Source: Ramicandelaber brevisporus (taxonomy: Eukaryota; Kickxellomycota; Ramicandelaberales; Ramicandelaberaceae). Taken from it: a DNA stretch of 13,243 bases. This document shows positions 1 through 7,300 of the stretch, piece by piece; the stretch's first letter is position 1, and every line of letters starts with the position of its first letter. The stretch is taken from assembly GCA_025201865.1 (NCBI GenBank), contig MU603146.1:1-13243 (forward strand), in the 5' to 3' direction. A model generated the notes under the pieces. It did not search any database and had not been told where the DNA came from. It saw nothing but the letters and a program-made list of their open reading frames with translations. The position numbers were made by a program, and so were the translations under genes.

Positions 1-1
1 T

Positions 2-691
2 GCTGCCGAATACAGTGCTCTCAATCTTCGATATTGGCGTAAATCCAATGAGGTTGATGAACTGAACAAGCAGCTTGGCAATGTCCGCAGTCAACATGCA
101 ATCACTCTAGAGGAAGTTGGTGACCTTCGTGCTCAACTATCAGCCTCCAATGCCGAGAGTGACTGTTTGCGCAGCCAGAATGCAACAATCCGTAAGACGT
201 TCATCGAGACCTACTTGGAACTCCACATTCTCCGCCTTCAGCACGCCTGTACCAACGACGTGCTTGCAACAGCTCGTGCTGGCCTCAACTCCATTCGTGG
301 CGACGTAGACACTCTTCAGCGTATGCATCAAACCAAATGCGATGAGTTGCTGTCTACTCGCGAGAAACTCGACCATATGCACCGTGAATACACATCTGCG
401 TGTGCTGGGATTGGGGAGTGGAATGAGGAACTTGGTAGTGTGCATGGTGAACTTGCTGACACTGCCGAACTACTTCAGTTGACTCACGAACAGCTCAATA
501 TTTTGCATGGCCAGTATTCCTACAAATGTGACATTTTGGAATCGACTGCTAGCGAATTGGCAACAGCGCGTGACGAATGTGTTGATCTTTATAAGCAACT
601 GCGTGATTACAGCGAGAAATATGAGTCTGCCATACGTATTACCGAAGAACTCCGTAGAGAATATGACAATCTTCGCCAACAGCCGACATGA
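2..691 (+). CDS. Long coiled-coil protein, C-terminal part (5' end outside window)
   Basis: The frame is open from the window edge and ends at TGA 689-691, leaving 229 visible residues; the true start lies upstream. Seen: nearly the whole stretch fits one heptad register without a break. Counting the first visible residue as 1, a/d positions include V18, L21, L25, V28, V39, L42, L46, L56, I63, F67, L74, L77, L88, L95, I98, V102, L105, L116, L123, L144, V147, L151, L165, L168, L179, L186, L196, L200, L217 and L224. Charged and polar residues (E, D, R, K, Q, N) fill the other positions, and proline is absent until residue 228. Two segments, 105-123 and 168-186, resemble each other. Inference: an extended, probably homodimeric rod such as a tether, motor tail or cytoskeletal scaffold. 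No motif says which. The gene converges with the F-box gene. Coding status is likely; function is unknown. Confidence 0.8.
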   Translation, partial: AAEYSALNLRYWRKSNEVDELNKQLGNVRSQHAITLEEVGDLRAQLSASNAESDCLRSQNATIRKTFIETYLELHILRLQHACTNDVLATARAGLNSIRGDVDTLQRMHQTKCDELLSTREKLDHMHREYTSACAGIGEWNEELGSVHGELADTAELLQLTHEQLNILHGQYSYKCDILESTASELATARDECVDLYKQLRDYSEKYESAIRITEELRREYDNLRQQPT

Positions 692-1024
692 ACAAACACT
701 ACTCATCAATATACTTATTGGACATTCGAATCTGCCAGTTTAAACGCCGGTTGCGAATGTTCCCTTAGATTGGCTATTGATGATCAGTTAGTTGATTAGT
801 TGGTTAGTTGTGAAGTCATTTCAGTCTCCACGATATTGGTAGTAACAACAGCAGTTGATTGCTTTCCCTTTGCAGATACTAGAGTCTTGTTTGATTCCTA
901 ATAATCACCAAAAGATTGCATTAACGGTTAGATTTCATCGCTTGAGCTGTTCTACTTTAGCTTTTGATTAAAATTGCTTTAATGACTAACTTGACTTTAA
1001 ATGAAAAGATAAAAATTACTTAAA
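692..1024. other. Convergent intergenic spacer (3' regions of two genes)
   Basis: This 333-bp AT-rich stretch lies between the stop of the coiled-coil gene (+) and the stop of the F-box gene (-), so it must hold both 3' untranslated regions. Stops are frequent in the frames I followed and there is no supportable gene. The only structure noted is the 8-bp tandem repeat at 788-811. No canonical AATAAA was identified with confidence. Confidence 0.6.
788..811. repeat. Three tandem 8-bp units TTAGTTGN
   Basis: Three consecutive octamers, TTAGTTGA, TTAGTTGG and TTAGTTGT, differ only in the last base. They lie in the convergent spacer about 100 bp after the coiled-coil stop. Probably a replication-slippage microsatellite; no function can be assigned. 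Confidence 0.75.
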
Positions 1025-2578
1025 CTAATTATCATACTCCGTAAACTTGATATGTGGGCAGCGCCGGTTTATCTTTTGATGGAGAGCAGCGTCTGCATCA
1101 ACAACACACTCAAGTGTTGGCATCGCAGCCACCCACTCAACAAGTACCTGGGAACATTCCTCACTGAGTTTAACAGTAGAGAACATCAGGCGTACTGACT
1201 CGTGTGAACGGCTTTGAATGGGATGCTTGTGAATGCGCTTGATTAACGTCAATGCTGACTTAGGGTCGGCTAGAACTGTATTCTCTAATGAAACCTTCTT
1301 AAGTTTTGGAAGCGATAACAACCAAATCAGCACAGCAGGTGATACGCTGCATTCATCAATGAACATCCTGGTCAAGCAACTACCTATATTAACTTCAGAT
1401 ACTGCCTGCGGTTTGTAATCTAGACGGAGAGTTACTGGAGCAACTAAGTGAATAGATTCCAGTTTGGGAAGGAGATGCACAAGCCAATCAAAGTTCAATG
1501 TAGCTTCAACGATATGTTTGGCGCTTCGATGAGATGCCAGGCTGTTGTGCTGGTACAGAATAGTAAACTCCTTGAGCTGTGGATTCACTCGGAAGATGCG
1601 CTCCAAATCAGCTTGCTCAATCATTCCTTGCAACATCATCTGTCTAAGATTTGGCCAACGTCTCATACAGATAGTCATAAAAGGAGTTCTGAAGTCCTCA
1701 ATAGAATGCACACAGGTTTCCGATTCAATGATGTGGAGCTTCTGAAGACTGGTAAATTTCTCAGGTGTTACGCAGTTTAGATCAAACACTTCCGTTCGAT
1801 TGCAGCAAAGAGTGAGATTCAGAGTCTCAAGAAGCGGAAACACCACTGACTTGTTATTGAAGTACCGGCCATTCAGTTGAGAAGAGCAAGTTACCGTTTT
1901 GTGTCTAACGTACGGCTCAAGGTATAGCAGATGTGGTGCCAAATAATGGCACTGAGCCACTGAAGGCGGATAGATCTTCTCAACCGGATAACCCTTCACA
2001 CCAAGTTTCGGAATGTTCAGTGGACGCAGTTTCCTGCAGAACCGCACACATGCAACCCATGGAAATAATGCATAGTCACACCTGACCATCAAAACCACAA
2101 GAGTTAATTTGCGCTTGGTTGCATCTCGATGACGTGCCAGAATGATACTCGCCAATCCATCAGATGTATATGGTGCCTTATATATCTCAAAGTATGCCAT
2201 GACACGGTGCAGATGGACCAACGAGCGAATGCCCACAAAAATACGGCGCTTGAACTCAGCGCTGAGCTTGTGGTTAATAATGAAGCAGAATCTAACCACA
2301 TGCGGCAGTTTCAGATGCCAGTTTGGCGGATACAGGAGAGGGATACCGGTGTGCTTGCGTACAGTGACAAAACGAACAAGATGCCCATAGCGTGCAAAAG
2401 CTGCAGAACGAGTGACCGGGTCCAGTTCTAGTGTTTTGGCGTCGACAATACGCCAAGCAGCACGAGCGAACAAATCGTGGAACTGGCTGGAGATGGTGAG
2501 CAACGGAAACGCCTCACTGTCTTTGAAGAAGTCGGTTAGGTACAGCAGTATGTCGCGTGGCAGGTCAAGCAAGTTCAT
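1025..2578 (-). CDS. F-box protein with degenerate leucine-rich repeats
   Basis: A 517-residue single-exon frame. Seen: an N-terminal F-box at about residues 1-47, opening NLLDLPRDILLYLTDF and followed by hydrophobic and aromatic spacing (LLTISSQFHDLF, AAWRIV). Irregular LRR-like segments follow, each a PxLxxLxL-type stretch, near residues 247-258, 275-283, 308-318, 334-341, 369-378 and 423-431. Family knowledge: the F-box binds SKP1 in an SCF ubiquitin ligase, and the C-terminal LRR or solenoid region recruits substrates; the ligase acts in the cytosol or nucleus. Start choice: the ATG at 2578-2576 is the first in frame after an upstream in-frame stop (TGA on the minus strand at 2659-2657). 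The stop is TAG at 1027-1025. The substrate cannot be inferred. The weak, uneven LRRs fit fast-evolving lineage-expanded F-box families in fungi. A non-SCF F-box protein is also possible. Confidence 0.85.
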   Translation of the reverse strand: MNLLDLPRDILLYLTDFFKDSEAFPLLTISSQFHDLFARAAWRIVDAKTLELDPVTRSAAFARYGHLVRFVTVRKHTGIPLLYPPNWHLKLPHVVRFCFIINHKLSAEFKRRIFVGIRSLVHLHRVMAYFEIYKAPYTSDGLASIILARHRDATKRKLTLVVLMVRCDYALFPWVACVRFCRKLRPLNIPKLGVKGYPVEKIYPPSVAQCHYLAPHLLYLEPYVRHKTVTCSSQLNGRYFNNKSVVFPLLETLNLTLCCNRTEVFDLNCVTPEKFTSLQKLHIIESETCVHSIEDFRTPFMTICMRRWPNLRQMMLQGMIEQADLERIFRVNPQLKEFTILYQHNSLASHRSAKHIVEATLNFDWLVHLLPKLESIHLVAPVTLRLDYKPQAVSEVNIGSCLTRMFIDECSVSPAVLIWLLSLPKLKKVSLENTVLADPKSALTLIKRIHKHPIQSRSHESVRLMFSTVKLSEECSQVLVEWVAAMPTLECVVDADAALHQKINRRCPHIKFTEYDN

Positions 2579-3085
2579 CGTTGCGGTTTTTTTTCGAGCT
2601 GTTTGTTTGGGAGAGAAAGAGAGATCAAGGGGAGATCTAGTCTTGTTTGTTGGTAGTCACAGACACTCGAGCCGAGAGAAATCAATCAAGGAGTGCGACA
2701 TCTTCACTGTTGACAACTTGATTCATTACACTGTTCACAGCAGTGCTCATCGACATCTTACAGCAGCCACCTTGACGGACAAACAGCAACGAGTTTGTTC
2801 TGTTTCAAATCTGCTTTGAGTGTGTTCTGTTTAAAACAGCGAGACTGTTCAAACTGAATCGGATCCGCACGATGGCTCGCCAAGAGCACACATCTGCCCA
2901 GCCAGTGGCAACGCCGGATGTGCAGCGATCACGGGACGAGGCACCAGATGTGGCACACTTTAGCTGTTCTTTTTGTGTTTTGTAGCACTCCAAATGTGGG
3001 CGGCGCGATAGAAGCGATCGTTCCCACAAGAGAGTGCCCGTGATCTGAATTGGGCACCGTCCGTCGTCCCCAACACACCGCCAGA

Positions 3086-3115
3086 TCGCAGTCGCAGTCG
3101 CAGTCGCAGTCGCAG
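3086..3115. repeat. Five perfect tandem hexamers (TCGCAG)5
   Basis: Five identical copies of TCGCAG, with no mismatch, lie in the divergent intergenic region about 530 bp upstream of the secreted-protein start. The perfect identity suggests recent slippage or active maintenance. It is a short microsatellite and likely length-polymorphic. Confidence 0.9.
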
Positions 3116-3251
3116 CCATAGATGATTCCCAGTGGTTGTTTCCGGTCAGCTGCAGCAGCGCCAGTTTGAGTTTGAGATTGACATTGAGTCTCAGTGCTGT
3201 GCGCGGAAGCGAGTGCTCGTGGGCAGTCCTCGTCGAATGTTGCTGGTATCC

Positions 3252-3297
3252 GTGTTCGAGGCAGCTTCGAGGCAGTGTTCGAGGCAGCTTCGAGGCA
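3252..3297. repeat. 23-bp perfect tandem duplication built of TTCGAGGCAG half-units
   Basis: A 23-bp unit beginning GTGTTCGAGGCAGCTTCGAG occurs twice in direct, uninterrupted tandem (3252-3274 and 3275-3297). Each unit is itself two related halves of 12 and 11 bp sharing TTCGAGGCA, giving four near-identical copies spaced about one DNA helical turn apart. It lies 187-232 bp upstream of the TATA box at 3484. The spacing would suit repeated binding of a regulator on one helix face, but simple slippage is equally possible. Confidence 0.85.
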
Positions 3298-3450
3298 GTT
3301 TTGGGGATGTGTTGCCGCACATTCCAAGACTCGCACCCGTGCTCGCGCATCCATCGTCATTCGACCGCATCTGCGAAATGAGACCTCAGGCACACAGACA
3401 CTCTGCCACTGCTGGCTGGTGACGATAGCGTGTCGTTATCCAAACTGCGA

Positions 3451-3470
3451 GTGTGCGTGTGTATGTGTGT
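3451..3470. repeat. GT-rich dinucleotide tract
   Basis: A 20-bp interrupted GT microsatellite (GTGTGCGTGT GTATGTGTGT) ends 13 bp before the TATA box of the secreted-protein gene. Alternating purine-pyrimidine tracts are common in core promoters; no specific function is claimed. Confidence 0.7.
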
Positions 3471-3483
3471 TTCGTCGGCGAGA

Positions 3484-3491
3484 TATAAATA
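3484..3491 (+). promoter_or_regulatory. TATA box (TATAAATA) of the secreted Cys-rich protein gene
   Basis: A consensus TATAAATA stands in otherwise GC-rich sequence 133 bp upstream of the ATG at 3617. If transcription starts about 30 bp downstream, the 5' UTR is roughly 100 nt, C/A-rich and contains the ACTCGAC repeat. TATA boxes in compact fungal genomes tend to mark strongly or conditionally expressed genes, which agrees with the codon bias of this gene. Confidence 0.75.
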
Positions 3492-3543
3492 CATCTCCAG
3501 CCATCGCATCTTTACTGCCATCATCATCTCCATTCCCACATTC

Positions 3544-3571
3544 ACTCGACACTCGACACTCGACGCTCGAC
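3544..3571 (+). repeat. Four tandem heptamers ACTCGAC in the 5' UTR
   Basis: Three perfect copies of ACTCGAC are followed by GCTCGAC. They sit 53 bp after the TATA box and 46 bp before the ATG, so they should be transcribed into the leader of the secreted-protein mRNA. This could be an RNA-level or promoter-proximal element, or a neutral slippage product. Confidence 0.85.
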
Positions 3572-3616
3572 ATTCTCAAAAGCACTCTCCAAAAAACACT
3601 CACCAAGTTCTCAAAC

Positions 3617-3961
3617 ATGGCCCGCTTCACTGTCTTCGCCGCCGTCGCGCTCGCTGCTGCCGTCGCCGCTGCCACTCCGGTCGACCAGGCTGCCGACACC
3701 ACCTGCATCGACATGATTGTCGAGACCAAGTGCTACGCCAAGCCAAGCGACAAGTCGAAGGTGGTTGCTGACTACCTGCCAAACCCGTGCGTCGCCATCG
3801 CGTGCCAGACGCCGGACGCCGCGTCCGCCGCCGGCTGCTGGCTGTATGCCACCAAGCAGAAGTGCTTCTTCAAGGGCAACACTGGCGCCGACGGCATCGT
3901 GCCAAAGTGCTCGAACGTGCGTCCGCAGTGCTCCTCCGCCTTCCTTGCCACTCTCGCCTAA
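3617..3961 (+). CDS. Small secreted cysteine-rich protein (8 Cys), function unknown
   Basis: A 114-residue protein. Seen: Met-Ala-Arg followed by an Ala/Val-rich hydrophobic segment to about residue 19, with an A-X-A cleavage site likely between A19 and T20, leaving about 95 mature residues. Eight cysteines lie at 30, 39, 58, 63, 74, 83, 98 and 105, enough for four disulfides. The spacing CX8CX18CX4C is followed by CX8CX14CX6C, and TKCYAK matches QKCFFK, suggesting two related half-domains. There is no membrane segment after the signal and no KDEL-type ending. Codon use is strongly biased: about 85% G/C third positions, all Cys TGC and all Lys AAG, which suggests high expression. Start: the frame is open upstream but 3617 is the first ATG, 133 bp after a TATA box. 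It is not a hydrophobin, as it lacks paired CC. Candidate roles such as wall protein or effector-like secreted protein are inference only. Confidence 0.88.
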   Translation: MARFTVFAAVALAAAVAAATPVDQAADTTCIDMIVETKCYAKPSDKSKVVADYLPNPCVAIACQTPDAASAAGCWLYATKQKCFFKGNTGADGIVPKCSNVRPQCSSAFLATLA

Positions 3962-4304
3962 GCCGTGCTTAAATGCTCCATCCTTCCGATCGATTCCTTT
4001 TTTCTTTCTCATTCCCCTTTGAACCAATACACATCCCTTTTCGGTTAGATCAATCTTTGAGATCAATTCTGCATCTACACTCTGCTGGCATTAGTGTATG
4101 CTGGTGACAATGCACAATCTATTTAAGGCTACCTTGTTTAAAGTCCAAGTTCTCCTCAGCTGCGGAATACTGCGCAGCAATTGGTGAATGGACAGGGAAA
4201 CAAGCCTCGTTCGTCGCCGATTTATAGCCGTTCTCTGCCGCGTCCCTTGAGTTTCTGGGTGTCTTCCCAAAGAACCCTCAATCGCCAACTACTACCAAAC
4301 TGAG
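3962..4304. other. Intergenic: 3' UTR of secreted-protein gene and promoter of the giant gene
   Basis: 343 bp between two same-strand genes. The first part is pyrimidine-rich (T/C runs at 3990-4020), typical of a fungal 3' UTR. A CCAAT word at 4024-4028 and TATA-like words at 4120-4127 (TATTTAAG) and 4221-4227 (TTTATAG) are possible promoter elements of the downstream gene, but none is strong. An in-frame TGA at 4248-4250 excludes N-terminal extension of the downstream frame. No gene is seen. Confidence 0.55.
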
Positions 4305-7300
4305 ATGGACAACTTCAACATCACCACGACTACCACAGCCGACGCGTTTATCGGAGCGCTTGAGCGCCTTCCTTACTCGAAGCGCCTAGAAGCTGCTGCC
4401 CGTGCTGCCGTCAACTGCGCCGTCTCCAACTCTGCTGCTGTTCATAATCTCGTGGCCAGTTTGTTCTCGATCGGTGTTGGTCCAGCCTCTCCAGTCCCAA
4501 GTGTCCCATCTTCTGTCAACAACAATACCAGTAACAACAATAACAGCAACAATGATGGCGATGACAGTGAATGGATCATGTTGTTTGAGGGTCAGCGCTC
4601 TGGTTTGCCTGCTCGCTTTCATTACTTTCAAGTTGGCGTTGTCATGGCAGCCGCCACATCCAACCTCCCTCTTCTCCTTTCAGCTTTAACCGCTGAATCT
4701 GAACTTGCCAAAAAGCTCTGCATTCCACGCATTGTGGCGATTGCTGATGATGCTGCCCTCATCTCGCTGGTTTCTGGAAATGGCGATGGCCGCCCATTGG
4801 TTGCCAAAGTAGTGCGCAGCTTGCTAGAAGAATGCATCAAGCGTAAACGCCGCGCTGTACTTGATGGATATGTGCGTGCGAACTGGTCAAACCCTGCTGT
4901 GGTTGGCAAGTACTTGACTGCGTGTTCTTCTCAGCTGGTGTTTGAGTATCTGTCGACAAAGCACAATCCAGTTCCGTTTAATGAAACAAAGTATGGATAC
5001 ACTGTCGAGTCTACCAGCAATGATTATGAACATCGATTTGGCACTTCCAATAAGGGTCGTCTGCTTGAATTCCACAAGTCTGCTTTGATTCAGCTGCTTG
5101 AGCACGACTTGAAGGCAGCTCGTTCAAGTGCCCTTGCTATGACAAATGTCAATGAGCGGTTTAGATGGACTCCAGAAGGCTTTGCCAAAATGCGTGTTAC
5201 TGAGATGTGGCGCTGGTGGATTTCGCGCTCTAGTTTTTATCAACTTCTTGGATCATTCGACACGCTTGATGGTGCGCTCCAACAGAAGGTGTTTGACTTG
5301 ATTGAACAGTATCCGTGCTACACTCAAGCCGGGTCTTATCCTGATGCATGCAAACCGGCTGTATCTGAGTTTATCAATAAACATGCTCCAGTGTTTGTCA
5401 AGATCAGCATCAATCGTACTCTTCCGTTATTGTACGAAGATGCTATTAATGTTATCAAGAACCACATTCGTGCATTTGCTGATGCTGATCTGGAGCAAAC
5501 GCTGTTGGCAATTGGACGTCCAAATGCACTTGTTGAGGATATGGACTCCAAGAATAGTGATTCTCACTCCGTTAGAACTGGCTACTATCGCATCAAGTAT
5601 GACAGATATGGACACAATCTTTACTTTGATAAAGATACGCTTTCCAAACTAACTCCAGCACAATTGCTACGATACATGTCGTTCATGCTCAATGTGTACC
5701 CTGCTGAAGCCACCGCCAGTGTTGTATCCATGATGGCTGTTTCACCTTCTGACTCTAGTGGATTGAGTATGCCTGTCTTGGAATCAAATAACTATGTGAC
5801 TGCCTGGTGCAAGATTATGGTGGACTTCAGTTTGACTGCTCCTGAGCAGTTTGGTTTGCTGGTTGACATTTTGGCTACTGGTGCATCTCGTATTCCGTAT
5901 TTACTGCTAACATTGCTGCGCCAGATGCTTGTTGAATTGTCAAAGCGTTCTATTCCAACAAAGTCTGATACTGACTCGAAGAACAAGAAGAACAAGAAGA
6001 GGAACAAGAAGAAGAGCAAGAAGGGCACAGTAGTGGACGAACCAGCTGCTGTTTATGATGCTGTCAAGTACTCCAATGCCAATCTCAGTCAAGTGGTTTA
6101 CGACTGCTGCGTCCGTCGCATTCCTGATCCCATTTACCTGGTCTCCATTCTCACTCCATCTGGATATGACAATATTCAATTTGCTGGTCTCAACGTATGT
6201 CGCTCAGTTACCAGTGCCATCATCGCAGCTGTCCAGAATCACTCTCAAAACTATTACATTCTCAACATGGTCATTGATGCTCTGCTCGCTGTTCTGGATA
6301 ATGTCACCAAATTTGATGATGCTGCGGATATTCGTGACAGCAATACTCTCGTCGCTGATATACTGCATTCTCTGCCTGGACTGTGCGCTTCTGCCGATAC
6401 TCTTGCCGATAATGTTCCAGGTTCTGATCACTTCTCGCTGGCTCTGGCGACTCGTTTCAAGCATATTGTGAAGTGGCTGCCGTTCACTGATGCTGCCACA
6501 CGGGATCGTCTTCGTGCGCATTATCCAGTCGATGTTCTTGCCAAGTTCTCCATCAGCGCTGCAACTGCTGTGCTTGTCTTCATCATTGAGCTCTATCCAA
6601 ACTGCAAAGAGCGTGCTGCTATCTTTGCTCAGCTTGCCGAGTCTGAACAACTCAAGTCTCTGCCTGGCATGCGTGAATGCTTCGAGTGGCTCATTGATAC
6701 TACTGACAGCGCTGTTCGCCATGCTCTGATTGTCGATACACGCTCTGCAACGCAGTCTGTGCGCGAGAAGGCATTTACTCGTCTTATTTATGCCGTGCGT
6801 TTTAGCAGTGACATCGAGTCGTGGGCTTGGCTTATGGATCAACTCTCTGGTAGTTTGATGCGCAATGAGCGTCTTCCGAATCGCAGCACCCTGCTAGACC
6901 GGCTGCTTGACACCGAAACCATCAGCTTTGAAGAGCGCATCAATCTCGTTATGCAAAGCAGCCAGGCAAAAGCTGAGTCTCGATCAACTGAGTACAGCCA
7001 GGGTTTGATTGGCGAGCTGAAGCCCATTGCTCCAAATTTCATTCAGGTACTGAACAGCTTTGATCCAGTCACAGGCACACCCGAGTCTGCAGCTCTGGTT
7101 GAGTCTCGCATCCTTGGTGGCTTGAGTGCCATTACGCAGCAGATCATCGGTGCATCTGACTTCCCGTCTTACGCTGATTCCTTCTACTCCCGCCCGGATG
7201 TCATGACTGCACTGTCGCAGCTGCTGGCCAAGATTGCATTCTCTCGTGCGTTAACACCTGAGCATCCATACGTGGCATTTGGTCTGCGTCAGTCGTATTT

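Larger units (their letters stand above)
2579..3483. promoter_or_regulatory. Divergent intergenic/promoter region between F-box and secreted-protein genes
   Basis: About 0.9 kb separates the F-box start (-) from the TATA box of the secreted-protein gene (+), so both promoters should lie here. The F-box side has a T8 run at 2587-2594 (A8 in the transcript sense, just upstream of its ATG). It also has a cluster of TGTTC words near 2733, 2796, 2823 and 2846, and a near-perfect inverted repeat CTGTTT-A-AAACAG at 2827-2839. The other side has two tandem repeats (3086-3115 and 3252-3297) and a GT-rich tract (3451-3470). Open frames here (for example 2929-3393 and 2805-3350 on the minus strand) are low complexity, include repeat-derived sequence and show no domain, so I call no gene. 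Transcription start sites are not determined. Confidence 0.55.

Noticed and set aside
715-760. tRNA-like T-arm sequence (ATTCGAATCTGCC)
   Set aside because: No matching acceptor, D or anticodon stems could be formed around it.
788-811. Interstitial telomere-like repeat (TTAGTTGN)
   Set aside because: The unit is 8 bp with a variable base and only three copies; it does not match TTAGGG-type telomere repeats.
3086-3297. CRISPR-like array
   Set aside because: The repeats are directly abutting with no spacers, and the surrounding genes are eukaryotic.
2805-3393. Two overlapping minus-strand open frames (2805-3350 and 2929-3393) in the divergent promoter
   Set aside because: Their translations are low complexity and partly derived from the TCGCAG and TTCGAGGCA repeats; they overlap each other in different frames and have no recognisable domain.
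3194-3616. N-terminal extension of the secreted 8-Cys protein
   Set aside because: The frame is open for 141 codons upstream but contains no ATG, crosses the TATA box and tandem repeats, and would bury the signal peptide; 3617 is the first ATG.
3617-3961. Hydrophobin assignment for the 8-cysteine protein
   Set aside because: Hydrophobins have two CC pairs in the pattern C-CC-C-C-CC-C; here no two cysteines are adjacent.
4096-4159. 5' UTR intron upstream of the giant gene (GTATG ... TCCTCAG)
   Set aside because: Donor and acceptor words exist, but I see no convincing branch-point sequence, and such short matches are expected by chance.
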